A stretch of DNA of 64,000 nt from Lates calcarifer (lineage: Eukaryota > Chordata > Actinopteri > Centropomidae), in assembly GCF_001640805.2 (NCBI RefSeq), contig NC_066835.1:8240227-8304226 (forward strand), given 5' to 3'. The stretch's first letter is position 1. Each line of letters opens with the position of its first letter. A program made the position numbers and the translations under genes. Under the pieces are notes generated by a model. That model worked only from the letters and a program-made list of their open reading frames with translations, searched no databases and was not told the DNA's origin. This document shows, piece by piece, positions 14,880 to 27,500 of the stretch.

Positions 14880-17800
14880 GCCACAGCACCAAGATAAATC
14901 TGCATCCTCTCAGAGCCACCAGCAGAGCTCGCTTTAGGCCAAGTTCACTGTCACCCTGCTGTATGGAGAGGAGGAGAAACCACTCACACACCCACGGTAT
15001 ACCGCGCGCGCACACACGTACACGCGCCTTCACGTTAATGACACGTTTGCTTGGCGTTGCCTATAAGCATAATGCGTATAAATGAATTTAGCGAAGGACG
15101 GAGCGCCTGTGGTAACATCCTGGACTGAAGGAAAAGACTGAGAGAGAGAGAGAGGGAGGAGGAGGAGGAGGAGAGGAGAGAGAGTCTAACTTTAAGCATT
15201 GCCTCCAACAAAGACTTTTGGCTGCTTTGGTTGCTCTATAACGCTAATGAATGATTTGCATATTTTACGGCCCTATTAGTCTTGAGTGGGAGCCCATTGG
15301 ATTTATCTTTTCACTCCCTCCTTGGAAACATCACAAAGCCACAATTGCATTTTAGCTCTTGTGCTGGCATCTTTTCTAATTATGAAATTTGTGAAAATGA
15401 TCATCTCGATGGCACGAGGTACACACATTGTCACAATCAAAAAAAATTTTTTTTTTTCGTTCCAAAAGATCCAGATATCTCACTGGGCTGGGAGCTGATG
15501 AGAGTGAGATAGCTGCAGAAGAGGAGGAAAAATTGGGGTCAAAAGTTTACCCGCTGAACAAGTCTCCGTCATCTGTTCACTCGGAGCTTGATGCCAGCCT
15601 TATAATAGCGATCTTGACTCTCCACACAAAAGAGAGAATAGCTTTGAATTACATGTGTTGCACGGTGCACTCCAGGTGAACCCTGGAAGCGCGGTGACCT
15701 CGCGTTTGGAACCGGGGGAGGGGACCCCCCAACCCGTCCCCCGGCAACAAGATTGAGTGGCTGGCGTTTTATTAGGGCGGTTGATTGGTGAATTTCTTTT
15801 GAATAAATTGCATTTGATATGTTTAGGGACGAGGGCAAAATTTGCATTTTGAGGATTGATATTCTCGACCCGGTCACAGGGTAATGGGAAGGCCCACGGC
15901 CCCCAAATTGCGCCCCCGGACCCCTTAAAAAACATTTAGCCTCTCTCTTCCTGATAAGCTGAATAGAAGCCTTTTAGGAAATCTGAAATGGCACAGATGT
16001 TTTTGTGACTCATAAAGAGAAAGTTGAGAAATATATATTTTTGCGTCAAAATGTAGCCTATGTATTCTACGTTTCGCTAGGCCTGTTGAAGCGCTACGTT
16101 ATTTCTTAAAGCATTGTTGTAGGTGTAAAGGCCCAATGGAAAAAAAAGATTCAAATAGAAAAGATGGTTGATAACACAAAATGACACCAAGATCAAATTA
16201 ATTTTCTAGATATTTTGCGTAAAAATACTAAAATAAAACTCTCCCCAAAATCGTTAAACGTATAAAATGCAAACGGCAACACACCAAACAAGTTTTTGTT
16301 TAAAAAATAACCTGAAATATATTCATTTCACGTATAAAGTCAGCTACAACTCCTCTGATGCAAAGGACCAGTAAAACCAGAATTTATTCTCACTTTCGAT
16401 TTCAGAAACTTTTTAAAATCGTTATGTCAACAGGAAAATATTTCAAAAGATACACGTAATATCTCAAATCACCACAAATCGAGGCTGCTTTATATGTAGA
16501 CCTTCAACGCACCGCGCGCTGCATCTGTGAAGTAGAATCACCAGCGTTTTGCAAACGATACAAGTGTTAAAATAACCAAACAATATTCAAAAATCCCTCA
16601 AAAAGTAAATCACACATTCGCTCAGTCCCAAGTTTGTTTATTGAATTTCAAAATAAAAGCTCGTTAATGAAGATTAGACGCGGCCCAATAAGCTGCTGAA
16701 TAGTTCTGACTACAGCCACAGCGCTTTGAGTTATCTGCGTGCAGATTTGATTTTGACTTTAGTATTTTTATATATTTTCACAAGAGATCACTATTTCAGA
16801 TATTTTGAATTCTTTAAATGCAAATATTCATGGCGGTCTGATTGCAATGTCTCCTCTTAAAATGCACAGTCTAACTTGTTAAAATGTATCTGACTGTCTC
16901 TGATAGTTAAAAGACAGTTTCTGTTGCAGTCAGACGCACATTTTGTTTTAATTTTTGGGAACATTAGTCGCGTTGTCATTGTCTTAAAATCTAAAATTCA
17001 GACTCAGTACTCTCATCAGTTGCAACATCAGCCTCTGCCCATAGAGGAATAACGAAGTTGTCCACACGCTGTCCAAAAGCGTTGCAGCTGCTTTTGTTCA
17101 CCTCTTCAGTCCTCTGGCAGCCTTGAAGGTCACTGTGTTATAAGTCTAATCAAAGTTAGCAGCTGTAGATAAAAGCTGGTGACCACTCCTGGCTCCATTT
17201 GTCTGTGTGCAGTAATAACCAAAGTGGTGTAAAAGGACACACACACACACACACACACACACATGACACTCTGTAAAAGTGAAAAAATATTTTATTACCA
17301 GTGTTTACCTATAACATAATATTTCCATAAAGGTATTAAAACATGTTTTCTTGCCTGGATCCTTGGCACATCTTGAATGCAGAGAGGATTTTTTATTCCG
17401 CCCGTCATGGCAGGACTCCGTACAGACAGGAGACCTTGTGGGAGCCATCTGCAATCTGTCACCATCGTCACAGCACTTCTCTGATAATCTAAATTTACAG
17501 TAAACTGTCAGCATGATGTATATTGCTTAAATAGACCTTCACTTCACAGTATATGTGCTCTGAAAGGGAACACCGCATATCTGGGCTGTTATAGCTTATT
17601 TGGGCCCTGAAATAAAATCTCTAACACGAGGCTGTAACGGTTTTTATTTTGTCCACATCAAGAGGGGAAAATAGGTCTTTAAATTTAGTGGGAAATTACT
17701 GCGATAGAGCAAAACTAGTGGTTTCCAGATGCTGCCTTTTAGCCCGTGATTATTATCCTATTATATTTTGGTATAAGCTGCGCTGTTTGAGAGATTTCCA

Positions 17801-18985
17801 GATGCTTTATTGTATCCAAACATGCAGCAGCATCTTGCAGGCCTGTTTTAGATAACACAGGTATTAGGTTTGTTATCTAAAGTGCTTCTTTTGTAGGCCT
17901 GAATCATATCCGTTTGTCTTTGTTTGATAATGTGTTTTTAATAAAGTTATTCATAGGCGAATATTAAAGAGAGAACTGGTCCAAATAGCAACAAGTAGAC
18001 TGACCTGTAAAAACAGAGCCGTTATTCACGCAAGGATAAGTCTCAGTAAGTGGATAATAGCCGAGGTGACCTGGCCCATATTTATACAGGAACTATATAT
18101 AATAGTATGGCAGCAGACTGTAAATTTAGATATCATGTGAAGTCGTCTTACCGCTGACATTATGTTGACATATTGCCTCTCAGGTGGTCTCCTGGCCATA
18201 CGGATACAGTGTTGGATATATGGTAGAAAGTACATCAGCTGCCATTTACAATGAGTTAGGTGCGAGATAGCCTGCAAGATACACAGCAGCAGCAGCTCTG
18301 CCTTACAGCAACAGTGAAAAAAGGCTTTTTTTCTTGAAGAGCAACAACAGAGGCCTTCACATGGCTGCAGAGTAAAAGAAGAATTCACCTGTTTTTGTTT
18401 AAAGTCGTCTGCATCAGCTTGTATCCACAAAAAAACTGAATTTCAGAAACGAAGCTCGATACTGTGAAAGAAATAGAAAATGCATTTCATATTAAATCTA
18501 TACGTCTGTAGCTGGGAAGAGCACCCTTCTCCACAGATGTGTATTTTCAGCTCATAGCTTGAACTGTGATTTTCTAGATAGTTGTAAGGTCCTTTTGCAC
18601 GCTTTTTAAAAATAAATCCTCAGGGGACCATCCTGGGTGCTGACCCCGCTCTAAAGTGCTCCCCAAACAGACCCCCGCAAAACTGAAGTCCAAGTCCGGG
18701 GTGAATCCCAGGTCACTGCGTCTAACAGATATGAAAATGTCGCCTCTTTTGGAAAAAAAGAGGGGGCACGCCTTGTTGTTTAACAAAGACTGTCAATGGG
18801 CAAGATTAATCAGAAACAAAATGGAAACGGTGTCACTTTGGGGTCAGGCAGAAGTTATCTCTGTTTAGGGGAGCGAATAGAATAGAAGGGGACCGATGGG
18901 GGAAAAAAAGAAAAGGGGAAAAAAGGGGAGAGAAAAGAAAGCTTTCAATATTTCCGAAGTTTGGCCTCTTGTTTTATCCATGCAG
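14880..18985. other. hoxa5a-hoxa4a interval, possible conserved noncoding blocks
   Basis: No supported exon. Two stretches look like conserved regulatory DNA because GC-rich blocks alternate with homeodomain-type sites: 15180-15300 (TAATGAATGATTTGCAT, ending in CCCATTGG) and 15680-15930 (GGTTGATTGGTGAA, TTGATAT, several C/G-rich blocks). 15930-17230 is AT-rich. A (CA)n repeat lies at 17237-17262. Human HoxA has conserved noncoding elements in the matching interval, but alignment is needed to confirm these. Confidence 0.4.
17237..17262. repeat. (CA)n microsatellite
   Basis: Thirteen CA units. Confidence 0.9.
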
Positions 18986-19125
18986 AGGCCTTGTTGACGT
19001 GGACAGTGTGGTGGATGAGCTTTGTGAGGAGCTGCTGCACCTTCAGGGGACGCAGATACAGTGGGCCACCTCGGACATGGAGAGGAAACGGGACGTGGAC
19101 CTGATGTCTGATGGCGAGGAGCACG
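18986..19125 (+). other. Candidate coding exon, phase-matched to 13040-13136
   Basis: The acceptor is TTTTATCCATGCAG (AG 18984-18985). The frame that continues from the 13040-13136 exon (GG plus A gives a Gly codon) is open throughout, reading GLVDVDSVVDELCEELL and ending MSDGEEH, with a strong G/C bias in third positions and many acidic residues. The weak point is the 3' end: the only donor near the end of the coding-like part is a poor GTCAGA at 19126. A better GTGAGT at 19207 would add AT-rich sequence. I do not recognise the protein. A predicted helical segment around DSVVDELCEELLHL is plausible. It is either a small unknown gene nested between hoxa5a and hoxa4a or an upstream exon of a Hox transcript. 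Confidence 0.4.
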
Positions 19126-20366
19126 GTCAGAGACTTTTATATTTCTTCTACCCCTCGTTAACATGTAGTTTCAAACATGTAGTTTATTTTCATCATATAA
19201 ATATATGTGAGTCTGAAAATAATTACATTATGATTCTTATTATTGCTTCAAGTTTTTTATGCCCCTAATCTCCAAAACATATAACAGCTATAGCACATGA
19301 CGATGTTTGTGTCTTGCCTTTGCTGTTTACAGTACAGTGGTACTGCAGAAAACGCAGGAGAGACTCTCTTGTTGCAATGTTGCAGATTTGTGTTGAAATG
19401 TTGGGAGAAAAAAAATGTTTGTGGAAGAGGTTTTTGTATTTCCAAATGTGTGAATTCAAGTTTTGGAAAATGGTATCAGATATGAGGTTGTCTGTGCTGT
19501 GCAGAGTAATTCTCGCTGACATCTCTAACTGTACTTGGTCTGCTCTGGTTATTAAAAAAAAAAAATCACACGGTTTGTTTTGGCATTTGGCTTTAATGCA
19601 ACGTGTGTGTCTGCAAGTGTTTGGAAGAGTTTCTCAGTAGTGTTTAACGCAGGAGAACTGATAATACGTGACGGCCGTGCGTGCGATCAATGTCAGATTG
19701 TGGTATTAGGAGAGAAACAGAGAACAAAAATAGATTGAAATTGTTGCTGTGTCCTGGAAAATTGCAGGTAAAACGAGCGTTATTACATTATAACCATGAA
19801 ATGAACAAATAAATGGTCCTACTCACGTGCACAGTCGTGCAACTTGAGAAACGAGGGCTTTCTGTTGTTTGTGTGTGTGTCATAAGCGGGCACTAACCAG
19901 GTTTTTACTGATACACAGGTCATGTGCTTTACATGCAGGCTTGGGTGTCCGCAGAGCAGCGGCTCGTCAGTGTTTGGTCAGGGAGCTTGTGCACTTGCAC
20001 TGATCACTTTCTCGATCATTTGAATAGGCTCACACACGAGCTTACACTTTGTATTGTCATGTTAGCTTCCTCGCCTTTTTTTTTATTAGGGTGCAACACA
20101 GTTTAAACTGGAACAGCACATTTATGTCACTGACTGTTGGAACTAGTCTTTGTGTCTGTGAACAATCTGTATTTTCTCAGGGCTGCATTTTCATATTCAC
20201 TTTCTGTTTCAGAGGAGGGAGATTGTTTTCCCTCATGCAGGAAAGCCTCACCCACATAAGTTTGGTCTCATGCAGTAAACAAGTTAGTTGATTGGTTTTG
20301 CTTTATATACTGTGATTTAATAAGGAAAACACCAACGTAAGCCAGTCCCGACCAGTGCTGGTGGTA
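19126..20366. other. Upstream region of hoxa4a
   Basis: No clear gene. Acceptor-like sites TTTCTCAG (ends 20180) and TTTCTGTTTCAG (ends 20212) lie close to the hoxa4a promoter and could receive upstream exons. CACGTG also occurs at 19824-19829. Confidence 0.4.
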
Positions 20367-20545
20367 CCAATGCCATGCTTTCCATTGGTTCCTGTTTACA
20401 TGATGCCCACAGGACACGCGGTGATTGGTGGCGCCTCGCACGTGACCAGGCAACTTTGTACATTTGACAGGGAGTAGGAGGGTTTTGTGGAGATCAGAAA
20501 AACGACAGCGCGATAAAAATTAGTATTGTTGCACTTCACAAATTA
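20367..20545 (+). promoter_or_regulatory. hoxa4a proximal promoter
   Basis: CCAAT (20367-20371), ATTGG (20384-20388) and ATTGG (20424-20428) are followed, 10 nt after the last, by CACGTG within GCACGTGACC (20439-20444), 107 bp before the ATG. An ATAAAA (20513-20518) lies close to the start. NF-Y and USF are known to act together on mammalian HOXB4, which has the same two site types. Confidence 0.65.
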
Positions 20546-21841
20546 ATGACCATGAGTTCCTACTTGATAAACTCCAACTATATCGAGCCTTCCTTTCCTC
20601 CATGCGACGAATATCAGCAGAGCGGATACATCCCCAACCCCGGTGATTACTACGAGCGGCCAAAGGATACGGGCTTCCCCCATCACGACGAGCCATCCTA
20701 TCCGAGGTCAAACTACACAGAATCGGGCTACGATTACGGTAACGTCCCCGCCACGGGGCTCGACGATTTCGGCGATGGGCACCACGCACAGCCGCAACCG
20801 GTTCCACAGAGCCACGGTCCTCGCCTCACCGCGGCCCCAGACGGTGGCGCAGGGGCAAATGCCAGCAAAGACTGCAGCCTTGCCAGTGAGGCATATCCCG
20901 GCGTAGCGAAGGGCAAGGAGCCGGTGGTCTATCCTTGGATGAAAAAGGTCCACGTTAGCACCGGTGAGTTATCGTCACGGTTAAATAGCTGTGAAACAAC
21001 CGCTGGAACACACGCAAGCCTATTGAGGCAGTACTAGTAGCAGCCCTTACAACAGCAATTTACGACTATCGAGCAGCAGGGTCGGTAATTAAGGACCCTC
21101 GTAAATTTTATTGCCTGTGTTCGTCTGTCGGGGCCATGTGCCTTTGTTGCTTTTTAACCCAAACTACCTCCACCACTGGAGCCGAGCCAAACTGTAATAT
21201 CCAACCCCGCTGTTTTGTTAATCATTTCTAAGCTTGATCTGTCCCTGGATGCGAGTGCTTGTACACTCGGCATCTCCACATTAAGGTCATGTCCGTAAAC
21301 TGAGACAAGACAGAGAATAAAACAAACAGGGCGGCTGTAATTTCCCACCAAATCCAGAAATGTTTTCTAGTTTTTCAACCCTGTAATGCGTCCAGTGGAG
21401 CAACTATATGGGTTTGGAATAAACGCTATCAGCCTGCATGTAACACCTGCTTGCTTTGCCTGTGTATGGCTTTTTCTCTCCCCCCCCAACCCCCCTTTTC
21501 CAGTCAATCCCAACTACAATGGAGGAGTGCCCAAGAGGTCCCGCACTGCCTACACCCGCCAGCAGGCTCTGGAGCTGGAGAAGGAGTTCCACTTCAACCG
21601 GTACCTGACCCGGCGCAGGCGGGTGGAGATTGCGCACACCATGTGCCTGTCCGAGCGCCAGGTCAAGATCTGGTTTCAGAACCGGAGGATGAAGTGGAAG
21701 AAGGAGCACAAGCTCCCCAACACCAAGATTCGCTCCTCCAGCTCGGCCTCGTCCTCAGCCTCGGGGGCCCAGCAGCAGCAGCAGCAGCAGATCAAAACAG
21801 GCCAGCAGCTTGTCCCCACGCCGTGCACCGCAGGTCTATAG
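20546..21841 (+). CDS. hoxa4a: Homeobox protein Hox-A4a
   Basis: Exons 20546-20963 and 21504-21841, phase-1 GT-AG intron of 540 bp, giving 251 residues. The start [19 protein letters not shown] is characteristic of group 4 (the in-frame Met two codons later is an alternative). Tyr/Asp-rich and Pro/His-rich stretches follow. [10 protein letters not shown] carries YPWM at residues 129-132. The linker [14 protein letters not shown] leads into the homeodomain at about 149-208, of the [10 protein letters not shown] type. The C terminus has a Ser/Ala-rich stretch and a run of eight Gln encoded mostly by CAG, which may vary in length. It is a nuclear transcription factor of the posterior hindbrain and anterior trunk. 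It is preceded by a strong CCAAT/E-box promoter and a DR5 element 5.7 kb upstream. Confidence 0.95.
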
Positions 21842-24347
21842 TGCATGACCCAGCCCATTAAAAAAAAAACCCAATCCAGACTGAGATGGCAAATAACACA
21901 AGTGGAATTTGTTGGACCGATTCTCAGTATTTTACACACATGGTGTTATCTCTTTCACCTTGCCTCTGCCATTGGGCCCCTGTCACGTCCTTTGTACCCC
22001 TTTTCCCTCTCCGGTCGCCCTCATCATATAAGCTTGAAATTCACCTTTAATTGCCACGGTGGCAACTGAAGTGTTTATATATTTGTTATTATTATGAAAG
22101 AAGGATTACGCACACTCAGACGTAGGACTTGGATCAAAAATGTATCATTACAGTTAAAAATTGAGTGAGGTAAAAGTAAGTTTGAACTCATTTTTATATG
22201 TTCTGTTTGATTATTATTTTATTTCCTGTTTTGTATTATTGCTCATGGAAAGTTCTAATATACTTGAAAGATATCTAGCGAGACTCTATAGATGCCTGTT
22301 TAGGAAACCGGACGGCTGTTTTTAGAGGTATGTGGCATCAGTCAGAGTAACAGTGTAGTTTGTGTGTTTGAGTGGGTTGGTTTACTGTTGAATGTAGTCC
22401 AGGTGACTTTCACATTTTAATGTACATAGACAAATCATAATGAAGGCACAATAAGGAAAAAGCATTTCGTCAAAAGTAGAATTCTGTTTGTTGGTGTTGT
22501 ATAAGGTCTATAGTTTTATTTGTGCTAGTGCGTCCCATGTTGTGCTGTGTTCTAAACTGTGAATATTTGTATGTGCTGTCCTCAGTAATGACCGTTGTGA
22601 TGTAGGCTAGTGCAGGATCAAATTGTCCTTGTGAAATAAATATGTACTTCACTTATAAGGTTGACGTGGCTTTGGATATTTTGTCACTGCAAATGCTGAT
22701 TTGATTTCAGCGCAACATGTTTTGTCAAAGCCGTGCGTATTAATAACATGACATTTAGCTGTCTCCCTTTTTTTTATGAAATTAAATTTTATGAGCTACA
22801 ATTTCAAACTCAAACTTTATCTTTTCATGCTGATTATTTTCATTTCAGTAGGTGGACGTAGGATTTTTTCTAGAACTTTTTATTTGAAGCATTTAAATCA
22901 GTTGTCTAATGTTTGGAGATGCGTGCGTAAAATTGTGATAGCGTGTTTGAGCATTGGATAATTTCTTGCGCTTCACCTTAAAAAAGATTTCTAGATCTTT
23001 TTTAAACTTTATCTTAATAGAATAAAAGATTGTTCTCAACATTTTTATGGTATTTGCAGAAAGAATTATTGTGTTATTCGGTGCGTAAAGTTGCGCAGTT
23101 TCTCTTATAGTAGGATGTATACTGAGGGGAAAAAAACTTTCAGCATTTTCAGGATAATATGTGCGATATTTTCACAATTTAATGCTTTACTAAGAAATGT
23201 ATCCCCATGTATAATACATTGTACAAAAACTGTTCATGTGCCAAATTCCATTTTGTATTTCAATACTCATCTGGCTGAAATTCTAAACCGTAAAATGTGC
23301 ATGAATGTCACGCGCATTTTCGTGGATTTAAAACAGAAGTGGGTGAAATATATGAAGCAGCTATCAGCTGTTGGCTCTGAGTGTTACAGACTTTGCACGG
23401 GAATTAGACCAAACCCAAACTGTTAAATATATCCGGCCACACATATTGTTCTTACTTTCCATTCTAAGGAGATCTCAGCACAACCTCAGTGCACCAGAGT
23501 GAGTGTTGGTCACTACCTGCTACATCCAAACAATAGAGAGTTCAACCAGGGGACACGGCCGGCTCTGGCCAATCACGGGCTCGGAGCACTTCTTCTGACC
23601 CCTGACCTCTCGACACACACAATGTTCAGACCATACATCAGCGCTGAGACCTCCGCGAGCTTTTTTTTTCTTTCTTGTTCTTCTTCTCATTTAAGATTTA
23701 GCCAGAGACAGCGCGGAAACACAAAAACAGTGTTTAGGTGTGAATCCGAGCCATGAATTTTCCCAAAATTATTCTTAGAGACAGCTCCTCTGTGATTCAT
23801 CACAGAAATAGCCCTGTCAGGCCGCACAGAGAGGGCAGATATGAGCAGAGACATGCTGGTATTGTGCATGTGATTTAGTGTGATTTTCAATGTGTTTTGG
23901 CACTGATGCTTTCTTCACAATATTTATGCCAGTAATTGCATAATGAATGGGCTGGTAATGGATTTAATCGTAAATTAGATAAAACTGACATCCAAAAATT
24001 CCCAAAGTAAAATCAACAGAGTGACATGATCCACATCTTGTAGCTTTGTAGCTATTTTTTGCAGTATGTCATCCTTTTATTAAAACACACACACGTCTGC
24101 GCACATAAACTGAAAATGACTGAATTTGCTGCAGAAATGCTTCTGCATAAGCTCCGTGCAGCACTTGCTGCAGACATGGAGGCTGTGCAGAAGATGGCGT
24201 TGAGGCTGATTGGCAGCGATTTTTTTTCTTTTTTCTTTTTTTTGCGCAGACTCCAAGAAGTCCCAACTAGTTCAATTACAGATTTCAAGTCATTTGATTC
24301 GCGAATAGAGGTCACTTCCAATGTACTGAAATTTTAATCCGCCCGTT
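21842..24347. other. hoxa4a 3' UTR and hoxa4a-hoxa3a interval, first part
   Basis: The 3' UTR is AT-rich; AATAAA near 22636 is a candidate polyadenylation signal. No coding exon is recognised. 23470-23760 looks like a conserved noncoding block: it holds GGCCAATCACGG and a DR1 element. An open frame with a codon-like look around 24115-24220 (TEFAAEMLLHKLRAALAAD) has no start context or splice sites that I trust. Confidence 0.5.
23596..23608 (-). promoter_or_regulatory. DR1 nuclear receptor site
   Basis: TGACCC C TGACCT reads on the minus strand as AGGTCA G GGGTCA, a perfect direct repeat with one-base spacing, the kind bound by RXR heterodimers, COUP-TF or HNF4. It lies 1.75 kb past the hoxa4a stop, next to a CCAAT box (GGCCAATCACGG). 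Confidence 0.45.
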
Positions 24348-24501
24348 CACGTGACTCGCTGAATAATGAATGCCCCGGGGGTCAGAAATAGATCTGAAAA
24401 TCTGCCTTATTTTCATTTTGAAGTGATCATCTGCAGGGTGCGAGTCAGATCTCTTCTCCCCTGACACAGCTCTGTCTGCTGGACACAGACCGTCATGACT
24501 T
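24348..24501 (+). promoter_or_regulatory. Candidate distal promoter and first exon (hoxa3a transcripts)
   Basis: TTCACGTGACTCG (CACGTG 24348-24353) is followed by TGAATAATGAATG and, 150 bp on, by a consensus donor CTT|GTGAGT (GT at 24502). The E-box with GAC flank matches the Hox gene promoters of the window. A short untranslated first exon ending at 24501 and splicing to 29237 or 33184 would fit the multi-promoter structure of human HOXA3. Confidence 0.35.
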
Positions 24502-25306
24502 GTGAGTAGATTTGGCTGATTTTTTTTCCTTTAGTTTTGTGAATATCTTAAAAATGTTTTTAAAAAATGTCCCAGGAAAGTGCTATATGTATTGTAATAT
24601 GATCTTTTTATACGTGTTTCTGAAGTTGCTGAAATCACATTTAGCCCAAATTCCTCTATTTTATTGCCAAACATTTTAACATGACATTTATTACACAATA
24701 ATGTGGATGTAACTTGTGCTAAAACGTTGTGTATTTAACCGTTATCATATTGAACCCTTCAGTAAACATGATGCATAACAGCAGCTCTAATTCTCCATAG
24801 GTTCTTAAATCTCTGAACCAAGACAACAGTTAAGATGATAAAATGCAACCTGAACTTTGACATTAAACATTTTAGGAGACAAAATAATTGTGCAAATTTG
24901 TTTAAAATGAAGTGATGTACACATGTGTCTGCAGTGTTAGAATGTAAAAAGATGTAGCTGGAACTTCTCTGGGTGTGAAATACTGCAGCCACTTAAAATT
25001 GACATGAGTAATAATAATCAAAAAACAAAAGTTTGCATTCATGAGGTTTACCTAAAGTTACTATGTTTGCAGGGATGCAACAAAAAATCTTGGTAGCTTG
25101 TCTCCATGAATTTTGACAGTGAAAATGTGATTATTTAGTACTCAGTGTATTTATAAATGGCAGCAACAATGCAAAGGTCTCATCTGTTGCTTCTAAAAGT
25201 TGTCAGGACAATTCAGAATGAAAGAGCCTTTTCAATGAGAGTGAACACAATGGTCAATTTAGACACAGGTTGAACATTAACAAAGTCCTTAGGGTGCGTG
25301 AAAATG

Positions 25307-25307
<1 letters not shown>

Positions 25308-25361
<54 letters not shown>

Positions 25362-25389
25362 TGATGTTGTTGTTGTCGTCGTCGTCGTT
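25308..25389. repeat. (TTA)n/(GTT)n/(GTC)n repeat
   Basis: About 18 TTA units are followed by GTT and GTC units. Confidence 0.92.
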
Positions 25390-25516
25390 AATGTGCTATT
25401 TTGCACTTACCTCCAAAATGTAATTGACAGCTATTGCACAAAAGCCTATTATACAAGATCTAGGAACATTTTCAGTCACAAAGAGCCAGTAAGTTCAGCA
25501 TGAAAATTCAAAAAGC

Positions 25517-26140
25517 TTTATTACAACCACCTAAGTAAGCACAAATCCCCCCTCCAGTCCCTAATCCGCCCGTCCCAGTGCTAGTCTGCGTCCATGAGAG
25601 ATGGCTCCAGTCAGCTTAAGGCGTTGAATTTCGCATTAGCCTTGATGTTGGCCGGTGTAAACCTCGCAGAAAGAGTTATCTTCGGCTGAGTGTATCGGTA
25701 ACCCAAGCCCCTGGCTGTTAAGAGCTCCGAGTGTCAACATTGTGGGAAGATATGGAGCGTCGTCTGGCCAACATCCAGAAAGGTCTGCGCCTATCAACTC
25801 CTCCTCGCTGACAGTGATAAGGAGCCTTGATTTGTGTAAATAACTCTGGAACATTTGTTTTACGCTAAAAACAGATTAGATTTTAAACATAATGAATCAG
25901 CTTCTACTTTTTTGTGGAAAAAAGGGCGAGTCTAGGGGAAAAAAGTGCAGCGAAAAGTAGCTGAGGCCCTTTGGTTTACAATTCCTCCTTGATTTCTGCC
26001 CTAAAGTGACATCCTACTCGACTCTATGTGCCTTTGCCCGGGTCAGGGAAAAGTTGAGGTGTGGTGGCGAAAGGCAAGGTTGGATTAGCCTCCAGAGCAC
26101 GGTCATGTCGAGCCACGTGATCCTGGTGACAGCTTTGCAT
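25517..26140 (-). ncRNA. Candidate antisense spliced transcript (HOXA-AS2-like position)
   Basis: On the minus strand a textbook acceptor, TCTCTTTCTTCTTCTACAG, ends at 26141, so an exon runs down from 26140. It begins with ATG and has a 38-codon open frame to a TAG at 26024. Further acceptors on the same strand occur near 25930 and 25870, and a 72-codon frame ends at 25636. A polyadenylation signal AATAAA lies at 25522-25517. Donor-like GTGAGC and GTGAGG on the minus strand near 26877-26855 could supply a first exon starting near the promoter-like module at 27577. Mammals have HOXA-AS2, antisense, between HOXA3 and HOXA4, in the same place. No identity of sequence is claimed and the coding potential is doubtful. 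Confidence 0.35.
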
Positions 26141-27500
26141 CTGTAGAAGAAGAAAGAGAGAATAGAACAACATGTTAAAGACTCAAACATTGTGTTTAAC
26201 AAAAGAGAAACAATCTTCTTGTCGTAACCATGCGTCTAAAGGCTGTGCGTAAAAAGTCCTCAACATTAATATTCCTCCTCTTCAGTTTTAGAAGTGTTGA
26301 AGGTGAATTAATAAGAGCTGATCTTGCTTCTGTTCCTGTCTTCAAAAGTTTACCGCTCAAGTTGTAGTTTGAGAGGACAAAGGCTGGTGTGGGAGTGGGA
26401 TGCCGTCCATGTCCGCCCTGAGTGATTAATAGTTGTGGTGGGATTTTTCCACGCCCGCTTGCTCGGTGTTGACGGAAAACAAGCGCCAAACGGTGCCGAG
26501 AGCAAAGGAGTGAAGCTCTTCCGGGGCTAGGGGACTTTTTGGCAGTACCTGGAGCGGCTGAAACCAGATGTCTTCCCATGGCGCACGCGAGTCGCACTCT
26601 TAAGATAGGGATTGGTTTATACTGTGGTGGCAAACCACAGCCAAGATTGTGGCTTAGTCGGCACTTTTTTGCCATCCCATCCCATCCTAACCAGCCCCTC
26701 CCCTCTCCAAAAGCTCCTAAAAAACTCCTCCTTTTGCACAAACCTGTAATTTCTACCATCACTCAGTTTGGTCATAGGAAACGCGTAAGAGCGTGTAAGG
26801 TCTAATGGGGGTCCATGTACCGATCAGCGGGGTCGAACAGCCACTCTTTGGTTACCTCACCTCTACTTTCCGCTCACCGCTGACTGACACGCACCCCTCC
26901 CGACCACCAGGACACACACCCACACACACACACACACCCTCCGTATGCGGGGACAGGTAAACGTGTGACGTTTTTGTTTCAATTTAGCCAGCAGCATGTA
27001 GGCTTTTGCTGATGGAGACCCAGAGGCTGACTAAGTGGTGCTACAGCCGAGGTCTGACAATGAGGACGGGGGGGGCGATATTGAGTTGAGTTCTCAGTAA
27101 TGCACTCCACAACCCCGGCTGTGCTGTAAGAGAGAGAAAGGAGAGGAGCTTTATTGGTGTGATGAGTAATCATTATGCCACCCGTAAATGGTATTTTGTA
27201 GGGAAAGCCCTCTCATTCTCACATAGTGCGAATTGTCACGCTGCGGTGCAAAACACTCTGGTTGTAGCCTGGCTCAGAGCCGCGGCTGCACTTGAAACTC
27301 AGCATAATACAGCACGGATTAGCTCTTTCAGCCGCTAACAGGCACCAAAATATATGGCACTTTAAAACTGACAGAACAGTCTTCCCCCTTTGAATGGGCG
27401 ACACGTGGAAAAGCTGCTTCTCTGCGAGAGACTTGCTCCTCTGCCAGATACATTGCAGTGTCACATACACCCTCTTTTTTCTCCCTCCAAACTGATCCGT
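26141..27500. other. hoxa4a-hoxa3a interval, middle part
   Basis: GC-richer than its surroundings. It includes a 188-codon open frame on the minus strand (26762-26196) with no recognisable domain, biased to Arg, Lys, Pro and Leu; I regard it as probably fortuitous. A TTTAT-rich segment near 27150 and the CA-rich tract 26920-26938 are also present. No Hox-like exon. Confidence 0.4.
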
